Origin: Drosophila pseudoobscura
Lineage: Eukaryota; Arthropoda; Insecta; Diptera; Drosophilidae
Direction of reading: 5' to 3'
DNA length: 64,000 bases
NCBI RefSeq assembly: GCF_009870125.1
Contig: NC_046683.1
Span: 7,626,001 to 7,690,000 of the forward strand
Part shown: piece by piece, positions 13,273 through 24,360 of the stretch
How the letters are laid out: each line of letters opens with the position of its first letter
Position numbering within the stretch: the first letter of the stretch is position 1
Notes under the pieces: model-generated
The model's input: the letters and a program-made list of their open reading frames with translations, nothing else
Told to the model about the DNA's origin: nothing
Databases searched by the model: none
Program-made: the position numbers and the translations under genes

Positions 13273-15616
13273 AAACAACTACAAACAAACAAACAAACAA
13301 AACTACATATATGTATTCTATGCGTGTTCTATATGTATTTGTGTATATCTCGTGTACATTTCTACTGCGCTCCTACGCTCCTATTTGTGTGTGACTTTTG
13401 TCCGTATCCATCCTCTAGTATCCAGTATCCAGTATCCGATCCCGTTCCCGTTTCCGTGCACTCGCGTCTCTTGTTAGTCTCCTGTTAGTGTGTGCGCGCC
13501 TCCTGATGAGTGTCCTATTTGTTGTATTCTTTGTTAAAACGTTGATTATATGCTAAAATTATGATTGTATTTGAATTTTTCCTACACATATATGTATATT
13601 ATTATTATAACTATAATTATTATTATTATTATTATTGTATTCCATATATATTTTTTTTTCTGTTTTGTCTATTTAAAATTTAAAAAAAAACTTGTTTGAC
13701 GAATTTTATGCAAATTCGTTTCAATGTTCGATGAGTATTTCCTAAACAGACTATAAACTATACAGATATACACTATATACGATATATATATATACATATA
13801 TATACATATATGTGTATATATTATACATCTATTATATTATATGCTTTAAATCAATTATTAATTATTATTATATACGATATACAAGACATTCGACAGTATG
13901 GTAATTGATATGCTTACGAATATATATTACGATCTATGTATGTCTCTTTTTGTGTTGAGCTTTGTGCGAAATTTGTCTGTTGTTGAAAATCAATCAAGAT
14001 ATACTATACTATATATATATATATATATATGTATATGTATATGTATGTATACCTAAAACAAATCTAAATGAATTAACTTAAAAAGTAAATAAAGTGCAAA
14101 TTAAATACAATAAATACGTTGACTATTTTGTTAATTGATGGCACTCGTTCTAATACGATTATTAAAATAGTTTTTCATATCATTTATTCAAGATCTTACG
14201 ATTTGGACACCCCTGCTTTGGGATAAAGCTTTAAGATACCAATAGTTGGTTTGGTTTCGGTCTGAGACTTTCGTTCATATAAAACCATTCTAAAAACTGG
14301 CAATGGAATTGCATTGATTGCTTTAAGAATAGGTTGTAGGTTGAATCATGTGATGCATTGGCCTCCAACCCACCCCTGAGCGTTTCTGGCTGTACCCTCT
14401 GTACCCCAAACCCTATCCGATCTGTCATCAATCAGGTCTCTTTATGTCCCACGACTGACACGCTGCTCTACTTTTGAAGACTGAAGGAACCTTAAGGGTT
14501 CGGAGTGACCCATAGATACAGCATTACCAGTTCAAGTTATCGACAAGCAGAACAGCAGTATATGGTGACTCCAATGCTTGAAGGATTCCTACAAACCATC
14601 CAAACTAATGAGTGCACCTTGCTCTAATGGATGCGGAAGTTTAGTTTACGAAAGTGTGCAAGTGTAATGTAAGCTTCCTAAGACTGGGTTTCAATCAATA
14701 ACCTGCCAATTACAAGATATAGAAAAAACTATAGATCTTTTTTAGTGAACTCAAGGGTGGGTTCCCCTTCTATGAAGTTACCAAACAAACCACTGCGATG
14801 TTTCGATCTGATCTCTTAATTAAACCGATTCTCTGAAGGTTTGTATTCGTTCCAGATGGTCATCAAATAAGCATTTATATGATATATGGTCAGATCTTCA
14901 GGAATTTTATAATATGATAATGATTTAGCTGGTCTTCGACAGGATGTTACAATTATGATAGCCACAACAGCAGCCATGGACCCACGCACCCACACACCAT
15001 ATATGCAAATATTGTACGAGTAGATATTAACGCGTATATATTTATAAGCGGATGGATCATTGAGTTTCGTTTCATTTCCGTTTGCCATTGAAAAGTGTTT
15101 TTCTTATTTCGTTTTTATTATTTTTGTTTGTGTTTGGTTTTTTTGTTGTTGTTGTTTTTTTTTCTTTGTTAGACAATCAAACAAATTAGACGCTATGCCT
15201 TATATGGGCCTTTAATAATAAAACTAGGCAAAAAACAAAAAAAAAAAGGAGAATTTATAAAAGACAGAGGGAGGAGAGAATAGATATAGAAACAAGATGG
15301 AAGATGGTAGCCAAAAGGGGAATTATTATGTATCGAATGGGGCAACGGCATCAGTGGAAGATGAAGTATAATATCATTTATATATTATATATATATTATA
15401 GTTTCAATATGTATGTATATAGTATATATGGTATATAGAGTAGGGTAAGGGGTAAATATTAAAGTTAAAACTGAAACTGAAAACTGAAACCATGTCGTCA
15501 AAGGGAGTGGGGCCCGGACATCTGCTTATCTAGCCGGAACATGTGATCGTCGTCGTTGTGGCATCGGTTGGGGGGAGGGCATCGTATTGGCATCGCTGGG
15601 TTCGGTTCGTATCGAT
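13273..15616. other. Convergent 3' region between Rbcn-3A and the RRM-like gene
   Basis: This is AT-rich non-coding DNA with TA microsatellites (around 13780-13830 and 14010-14030). The first 840 bases are probably the Rbcn-3A 3' UTR, ending at the AATAAA signals listed below. The last few hundred bases are probably the 3' UTR of the minus-strand gene; TTTATT at 15114-15119 is a minus-strand AATAAA. The small open frames here look like chance. Confidence 0.6.
14088..14114 (+). terminator. Polyadenylation signals of Rbcn-3A
   Basis: Two AATAAA hexamers, at 14088-14093 and 14109-14114, lie about 0.8 kb after the Rbcn-3A stop and before the convergent gene. They are the best candidates for its poly(A) signal. 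Usage is inferred. Confidence 0.55.
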
Positions 15617-17344
15617 TCATGACCTCGGGGGCTTAATTAGCTTGCTGGTGGGTGGAGGCAATTTGCAGAAGCCAGCCGCATCGAATACGGGCAACAGTTC
15701 GCGCACACGCCCCGGTATCGAGCCATCGAGCATTCTTAAACCAAAAAGATATACACAGACAGACACAGATGAATGATCTTTCTAGGCGGATCATAAATGA
15801 ATGGTGGATACGTAGACCGAGACCTACCTCCGCTTGTAGTCAATCCTGGCGCCCTTCAGTGAGATATTGGCCTCAGTGGGAAAGAACGTGGCATCGTAGA
15901 AGTTGAGGCCGTTCTGCAGCAGGACATTGTATTCGTCCATCGAGGCCAGAGTGATGCGTATGACGGCCGGCGGTAGCTCTCGGCGCTCTGGGCGCTCGGC
16001 CTTATCGATGGCATCACCCACAACGGAACCGCTCAAGCCGCCCAGGATCTTCGAACCGCCTGCAATATAGATTGTGATTGGGAAAGGATTTCGCATGGGA
16101 TTCGAATGGAATGGAATGGAGGAGTGGGGTGAATTTTGATCGAATGGGTGTTATTTTGTTACCAATTTTGGAGAGTACATTACTTCGGAGGGCAGCAGCT
16201 CTGCGTAGGGTCTGCTCACCTTCCGCACTCTTCTCGGCACTGGCGGCGGCAGCGGCCGCGGCGGAGGAGGCATTGGCGTTGACATTGCTGCTGCTGCTGC
16301 TGCTGGAGGGGCTCGAGTAGATGTGCAGGCGCACCACCTCGACAACCGAATCGAACTTGTACATGGCATGACGGACATCCTCGACGGGCAGGTCCTCGGG
16401 CACATCCAGCACATAGAGCGTGAAGGTCTTGCGCGGCCGACATGGTATGGCAATCTAGAGATTGGGGTAAGGAAACGGTTCGGCTTCAGGCTTAGCATTA
16501 CTTATTGCTTAATCGATTGTTCAGGCAAAGATGGGGACTCTAATTTCGACACTCATAATTCGATTATTCGAGATTATTTCCCATTTTCCAACCCATCAAT
16601 ACTCACGCTGCGCGAAAACGATTGCTGCAAAAATGTTGGAAATGGAAAATTTGCATTTTTCACTTGTCTGATGGAGATGGATGGATGGGGGGGGAGCTGG
16701 GGTTGTTCTTTGGGGGAATGCATATGGAGAGAGATGGGTGTGTGGGTGGTTGGATGGTTGGATGGTGCGCGCTCACCTTGCGATAGAAGCGCGCTCCGGT
16801 GACCTTGTGAAAGCCCTTCTTGAACACCGCCTGGTAGTCATCTGGATGTGAGAATTTAAATAGAATTCCTGTAGCGGTTTTCGTCAGGCTGAAGCATCCC
16901 TTGAAGCTCATCTTCTCACAGATGAGGGCAGCCCGTTCCATGGATAGTTCATAGGAGGGTGTCAGTAGAAAGGCGCCTGTAAGTACGATGGTGTTAGTCG
17001 GGTTACATGCGCTAGGGTTACATGGGCTAGGGATTATGTCATTGTCACTAAACAGACGAACAGTCAGTTCATCGCATGCAGGACACTCAACACACAACAG
17101 AAAACAAAAATAATAAAGAATAAAGAATAGATCGTTCCAAAACGGGAAATCCACCTTTGGTTAGAAAATTATCCGGCGATGAGACCTCCGAGTCGGAATC
17201 ATCCTCCCGCTTGTCGGCCCATTTCGGCTCCGAGGAGAGCTTGTGGGCGGCCATTTTGGTAACGATGCCCGTAGGACGCGGCCTAGGGTACTCATTCTTT
17301 TCGCACTCCAAGTCCGATGTGTTCCCAATGTTCCCAAAAGACAT
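15617..17344 (-). CDS. Uncharacterised protein with two RRM-like folds
   Basis: Five exons on the minus strand: 17344-17155, 16976-16777, 16454-16220, 16059-15828 and 15734-15617. All introns are GT-AG and the join (975 nt) gives 324 residues plus TGA. The ATG at 17344 is the first after an in-frame TAG 12 bases upstream; an alternative start would be Met31. Residues about 65-130 (starting AFLLTPSYELS) and about 136-280 (core TFTLYVLDVPEDLPVEDV, later AVIRITLASMDEYN) each suggest a beta-alpha-beta-beta fold of RRM type. LYVLDV resembles RNP2, but the aromatic RNP1 residues are not evident, so RNA binding is uncertain. A Ser/Asn/Ala-rich insert splits the second fold between its second and third strands. 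An acidic serine-rich stretch (EDDSDSEVSS) precedes the first. I do not recognise the gene. Confidence 0.8.
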
Positions 17345-18540
17345 GTTACAGACCGACTACGATTCCGATTACAATTACGATTACGATTACGATAGGGACA
17401 GGGCAGTCGGGCAACAGCGCTAGGCGACAGACGACAGACGATTATTTGGAGGCAACTGAAATGTTGAAACGCTTCCCAAGCGCTTTTATATGCTTCGATG
17501 GTTCCGCCGCCGGATCTTGACTCGCATCGCATCTTTGGCTTCTAGGTTTGGGCTTCGATCAGCGAAATGAAAGTCCCACACACACACACGCAGCCATGTG
17601 TATGGGTTATGCGATCACATCGGATGTGTCGTCTCTCAAATTGGAAGTTGGTCTTACAATTAGACGAACGACAGAACACATTATTGTCTGTTATTGATCC
17701 TCTCTCTCTCTGGCTTGGCGCGAGGAGTGGGCGTACGGTGCGATGCGATGCGATGCGTTGGGGGTTCGCTTTTGGGTACGGTTCACTACGGATCGGTTTG
17801 GATCGTATCGGATCTGGCCCAACGATTTGCAGGTTGACGCCATCGTCAAGATCACACACTGCGGCGCCAACTGTTGCGTAAAATTCAAGAACACTGCTGC
17901 CACTGCGACTCCCCCTCCTTCACCCCCGCTCCATACAATGGTGCCAAATTATATAACGCTTCAATCGGTGATCAAATAAATATGGTGACCATCATCCAGA
18001 TCTCCGATGGCGATCAGATGGCGGCAAAAGGAGCCCAAACAGTCCCTAGGGCTGGTCGCCCATCGATTTTAAGTGCAATTATTCACGGTATTTGGCGAAA
18101 ATGATCTGACCAATCGATAAGCAGATTCATATTCCGTGGCACAGACCTAAACGGACGGTTTTCATTCCTTCAGATGTTCAGATGTTGTCATTATAATGTT
18201 TATGTTTAATTCTTCGTTCTTTTTGCATGGTTTTCTATCTCAAATGGTTCCACTTTACCGAAAGATATTCCCTTATAAGCTTACATATACAGAATAATAG
18301 GAATGGAAGGAATAGAACATTATTCAGATGTTTCAAAAAGCTAATAGCCAGGCAGAAAGGCAGTCCACCGACCGAGGGGCGCTGTCGCATGTCGCTTAAC
18401 AAGTGCATATGTATGTACTTGTATATTATCGAGCCATAACCTTGCTCTAAATTCTCCTATTAGTTTTTACGAGGCTCATCACTTCCCATAGATCAAATCC
18501 CTTAACTGCTTTAAAAAAAAACGCCATTTGAAAAGTTATT
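17345..18540. other. Upstream region of the RRM-like gene
   Basis: This is non-coding sequence between the RRM-like start codon and the presumed 3' UTR of the TMEM132-family gene. It should contain the promoter and 5' UTR of the minus-strand RRM-like gene. Visible features are a GATTACGATTAC-type repeat at 17357-17393, a CT run near 17700 and repeated GATGC near 17740. I found no supportable coding exon. Confidence 0.5.
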
Positions 18541-21500
18541 CGCTTTAGTTTTATGTCATTTCATAATATGTGGTTTATTAATAAATTATTTTATTTAAAT
18601 TAATTTTGTCAGTTTTTTTTTTGTCATTTTGAATATTTATAATATTTTTCGCATTTGCTTTTTGCATTTGTTTTGCCTTCCTTCGTTTCGTTTCGTTTCA
18701 TTCGAACAAAATGATTTCCATCCATCGCTTAATAATATTATAATAGTACTCATAATAATAATCGTCTACTAAGGTGTTTTGCATGGCAACTTTAATTTTG
18801 CTTTTCAATATTCATTTCATTTGATTTCGGTTCCGCAGCGTTTCATTTCATTTCTTGTTTCCATATCCGTTTCTGTTTCTGTTTCGGCATTTATTTGATG
18901 GGGGATAAAATAAGGTACAAACGATCGGAAGGATCGGCATTGGCCAAACTGATGACGAAGATAAGAGGAATGATGATGGAACGGAAAAGCAAGCAAAGAT
19001 TTGTTTTTCAGCTCCGATTTCAGCTCTTGCGGGGGATGCTTTTCCATTTGCAAATCGCAAAGTTTACAATTGCTATGTTTTATATATCTTGTATATATAT
19101 ATATATATAATCTTTATATGCTGTATATATATATATATATATGGGTGTGTATATACTATATATAGTTATATAAGCATTTTGTGAAGATCACTCTTTGTGT
19201 GTGGTGTGGTGTGTGTGTGTGTGTGAGGGCAGGGCAATCTGATGAATCGTTTTCGTTCATTTTCTATATATATGTGTTTTTTTTTTCTGTGGAGTTTTCT
19301 TTTTGCTTGCTCAAAGGAGTAAAGGAAAGGAAATCATATATCACTATCTCTTAAAAGACATGCGCTGCTGCTGCCAATAACAACAATAAGAATCGAGTAA
19401 TCGTTAATCTGTACCATTTATCGTTAATCTTTATCGTTTATCGTTTTATCATTTATCGTTATCTGGGGTAAGCACACATTTACATACTTACATACATACA
19501 CATACACAACAACTACTTTAATAACCGATAGAAATGTTAACAATTATGCGGCGGATCGATCGATATACGATAAGTATATCGATACACTATACTATATGTG
19601 TATCAACACTCTTTGGAAGGAGTGGGGTTTGGTTTTGGGCGGTGCAAATCAGCTTTGGGAGGGCGTTGGGCGTGGGCGTGGGCGTGGGAGTTGGCATTGT
19701 ATTGAAGCGGGGTCTCTGGGGATTTTGTGGTTGGCCAGGCAGGTGGGACATTCATAGAACTTACATGGCAAAATATCATATACATATATGTACTATATTG
19801 TATACACATATATATATTACGTACTTAATTTGTTGTTAAACTTGTTATCCATTTCCAAATTGCTTTAATCGTATGTTTTCCGTATTGTTTGTGGTATAAT
19901 TCGAAGCGAATTTATCTCTCGTACACACACACATATACCATATATATATATACAATATATATGTATATAGTAGATCCTATATGTATGTATATAGCCTAGA
20001 TTTTTTAATTAGATATTTTTTCCCATTTTTGCAAAAAGCAGCGTAAACAATTTTTGTGATTTTTCTCTCCTTTTTCCTCGGTTTTCTATATATATATATA
20101 TATGTATATGTATATGTTGTTTTTTTTTTGCTCGATATTTATTTAATTAATTTAATTTTTGTATTTCTTGTGTTTGGTTTTTGTTTTGTTTTTTTATAAG
20201 TTTATTTTGCATTACACTTAGCCGGCGCCTGGATGCCATATAATAGATTATTATAAACTATATAATGTGATGATTTTCCACGATTAATTGGGATACAATA
20301 CAGTACAAAAGAAGAGAATACAATAAACAAAGATGAACATAAATCTCTTTCGTTTCACATAGTTGTAGTATATTTCTAATGTTTCATGTTTCAGTGTGCA
20401 CTTGGATAATACATACAAAATACATACAATACAGCTTAGGCATTAAGGGGCCGTAGGGACGTGGTTAAAAGCTGATTTCTGACTATATATATAAAACTAT
20501 CAGTGTGTGAGTGTGTGTTGTGTACTGTGTGTGTGTGTGGGTGTGTGGTGAGGTGACCAAACCTAAATTAAAAGCCTTAAAAAATGACTAGAGAACATCA
20601 TCCATCCATCATCTAACATCTGGTGTGTCTTACTAAACAATATAATAATATACTATATATATATATGTACTCTCGTATATAGGTATAGGCTGTATATAGA
20701 TACAAAAAAAAAAGAAGAAAAAACATGGTATATTAAGTCTTTGCATTGGAATCGTCAAACATATAGATACGATACGGTTACAGATATAAACAGATTCGCG
20801 AAAACAGCGAATCGAAGCCAAGCATTTTTCTAGATATATGTATAGTACTCGTAAGAAGTGTGTGTGTTTGTTTCCTAGCCTCTCCTATCTCCTATCCTAT
20901 CCCTACTCTCTCTCTCTCTCTTTATGGCTTTCCTTTTGTGAAATTTTACTAGAAATGTTTGTGTGTTGTGTGTGTACTAAGACTACATTTTGGAGGGAGG
21001 TTCTTCTAACAAGCAGTTCTACTCGTAACTGGAGGCTTGTGCTAAGCTCGGGGCATGCCACAACTGTTCGATTGCGTTCCCATTGATTGACTTTACTGTA
21101 CATGTGTGTATCTGTATCTGTATATATATGTATATATATATATATATATCTGTGTATATGGCACTGGTAAATGCTGGAAGCTTCAATATGCCTAAATCTC
21201 TCACGTTTACCCAATATAATGCCCAATGATGGCAGTAGTGCAGCTTGACTGGGAGAGTGTCAGGTTATCTGGGTGTGGTGGTGTGGTAGGAGCAGGACTA
21301 GGACTAGGACTATGACCAGGAACTAGAGATGTTCCAGCCATACATACATATACATCCATACAATTCAAGTATGGGAGGGACATTGACAAACAATTGAAAC
21401 TAATTTCTATATGCTAATGATATTACAAGTCAAAATCAATTTCGATTGTGTGTCGGGAGTTCTTTTTCAGTCCTTTTCGATTGATAGAGAGCAACTGAGG

Positions 21501-24060
21501 ATTAATACTATGGGTGTACAGTGCGTATCGGTGCTAGAAGTCAGCTTAGCAACGGCGAATTACTAGAATAATACTAGAGCTTGTTTTCTGGCAAACTTCG
21601 TTGACTTCAACAGTAGAACCTTTCAGATTAATCAGTTTTCGAACAGAGATATATTTTTGGTAAGATTTGACCTCTCTTTCGCCCTACAATGTTGGATCAC
21701 CGCCCGAAATGTGTCTTATTGCCGCCGAAACGCACTGTGTATTCCCCATATTTTATGTACATTAAGTGCAATAATTTTCCAAAAGTCTACAAATTGGTTA
21801 TAAATAATGTGTGGTGTGTTTTTTGTGTGTGTGTGTGTGCTTTTGTGTGCTACAAAAAATCAGATAAATTGCTTAAATTTCATATTGTTACACTTTTTGC
21901 TTTTGTTTGTTTTACACCTGTTTTGCTTTTGGTTTTGGTTTTTCCATTTATCATTTCATTTCAGCTTAGTTTTTTTGTTTTTTTTTTTTTTGGACGGAAC
22001 AATTTACAACATATGATTATGAAACAATGATGTGTGTGTGTGTGTGTGTGTGTGGTTCAACAGAGGGTGTGTGGAACACAAGAACATAATACTTAGATGG
22101 CCTCTAAACTATAAACTAAAGATGTGACACTGTGAACATGCATTTAATAAATATATATATATATCTAACATATACTATATATAGAATTAGTTGTGGTACA
22201 TATAGTTGTGTGAACAGATCTTACAACGAAATTGAACAGACTTAAACAGCAGATGACAGATGAGAGAAGACAAAAGACAGACAGAAATAAAACTAGATAT
22301 GTAAGAATAGATTATGTCTATGATCTATGATTTGCTAATGGAATGAAGTAGCTTCGGGTGCTATGATATATGTGTACCTATATCCGTATATCCGAATACA
22401 TCAATATGCGTGTGGGGGGATAATGCGTGGATAAACGAATAGATACAGTTGCAGGATGCAGTTACACATGGATACAAAGATATACACGTATGCGTACGTA
22501 TAAAGAGAGCGCGTGAATGAATATATATATTTAGTATATATGTCTAGATATATTCGCGATTATGCATATATATACTCGTAGGCATTGTGTGTTTGTTTGT
22601 GTGTGTGTGTGTAATTTTGCTATTCAAAATATGGTTTAGGGCTCTCAGTTTTTGTTTGAATTTTGCACTTGGTAATAAATACAATAATCGTAATCGTAAT
22701 CGTAATCAATAATAATGGCAATAATAATAATAGAATAATAATAATAATAAATATTTGCTCGTATGCTCTAAATATTGGTAAATTTGTTAGATAAAGCTTG
22801 GATCGCTCAGTAATATCATATAATATTTGGTTACACATTTCCCCATCCATATGTTTTTTCGTTTCGCTTCGTTTTCATTCTTTAATGCATTGAATCGATC
22901 AAATAAAGCTCATAAGCGTCTATATATCCATTTTTTGTTTGTGTGAGTGTGTGTGTGGTTTTTTTTTTCGATTTAGTTTAAGATTTATGATTGGTATTTT
23001 TAGGTGATAAAGCAATGGGTTTTTCTTTTCATAGCTCCGTTTCGTTTCACGGATAATGCTTGTCCGGTTTTTGTATTGTAGCTTTTACTTTAAATTGTTG
23101 GTTTTGTGTTTTGTTTGTTGTTGTTGTTTTGTTAGCGCGCACTTTATATAATCATAAATATATATTCATATTTATCGTGTACATATATGTATATTATTCA
23201 GTTTTTAAGTTCTAGCGACTTTTGGGAGCGGTGCCCGGCACATTTTGTGGAAACTTCTCTATCTCTCTCTCTCTCTTATTATATCTCTCTCACTCTCTCC
23301 CTTTCTATCTTATGGCACACACACAAAAGAGAGAGACTTTCTTTTGATGATTCGACGAGAAGTATTACAATTTGTAGGATATGCAATCGGGGTACCGAGA
23401 GATCGAGTTACTTATGTGTGAGAACTAAAGCAGCGATGGGATATGGCAATTATCTAGATGCTGAAGCGGAGAGAAAAAATGGCGTTGTTTTTTTTTTTGT
23501 GGTTTTTTTGTTTTGTTTTGGATTAAGCTATGCTTTTGATGGCTGATCCTTAACTACGTCGTATATATACTTATATACGGAGGGGGGGGAGGGGCAGGGT
23601 ATGCTGCATCCATGAGTTATGTGCATATACCAAATGTGTCCGTCTGTGTGTGTGTGTGTGTGTGGGTTTTTGTGTCTGTGTGTTTTCCGCCGATTGTGTC
23701 AAGCACGCGCTCCTCGAGATACATTTTGGATATGTATCTCCACATAACATACAAACATATAGTATATATATATATATATATATATGCTTTAAATATGAAC
23801 TTAGCCTAGCAATAAATATGGTTTTTGTTTTTGTTGTTGCTTGCACTGCTCCTCGTACTCCTCCTCCCATTGCTTCCCATGCTGCTGCTGGCTACCCTCC
23901 TTCCTCATTCCTCCTTCAGTTTCGTTTCCGACTTGGTTTCCATTTCAGCATTGGATATGCCACATAGCCCTGGGCTGGGGTTGGGTTCCTCCATTAAGAA
24001 AAAGGTATTGCTAGAATTGCGTTCAGATGCCGTTTGTGTGTTTCTGTGTGTTGCTTGTCC
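18541..24060 (-). other. Probable long 3' UTR / gene-free tract downstream of the TMEM132-family gene
   Basis: About 5.5 kb with no convincing coding frame on either strand. It is rich in TA, TG and CT microsatellites (for example 22030-22054, 23262-23277, 23645-23664, 23763-23784) and T-runs on the plus strand. Minus-strand AATAAA signals occur at its far end (18574-18579 and 18590-18595, as TTTATT). Neural fly genes often have extended 3' UTRs, and nothing else here would explain a gap this long between two same-strand genes, so a long UTR is plausible but inferred. Confidence 0.4.
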
Positions 24061-24360
24061 CTAGAACTGCCTGCTCTCGATATTCAGCGCTCCGTCATAG
24101 GCATCGAATGCAGTGGTTGCCGCCGCCGCCGCCGCTGCAGCAGCAGCAGCAGCATCAGCACCGATCTCCACATTCTCCTCCTGTGGCAATGGCGATATTG
24201 TTTTGCTGGTTGTTGGTGTGGTGTTTGCTGTTGATGCTACCAGCTCATCGAGCATTTGCATCTGTTTGCGTGTAGGCGTTGTCATGGGCGTGGCCACATT
24301 CTGATATTGCTGATGGAACGTTGACAATATTTCGCGAATTTTAGCAATGATCTCTTGCAC
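24061..24360 (-). other. 99-codon open extension after the TMEM132-family TGA stop (candidate readthrough region)
   Basis: Immediately after the TGA at 24363-24361, the same frame continues for 99 codons to a TAG at 24063-24061. The translation looks like real protein: an amphipathic start (VQEIIAKIREILSTF), then QMQMLDELV, a Thr/Pro/Ser-rich part, a 12-residue Ala run and an acidic/polar end (AYDGALNIESRQF). The stop context is GCC-TGA-G. Possible explanations are translational readthrough (common in flies), a base error or strain mutation at the stop, or use of an alternative acceptor after the GAG codon at 24354-24352, which is in phase but has a weak pyrimidine tract. Confidence 0.5.
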
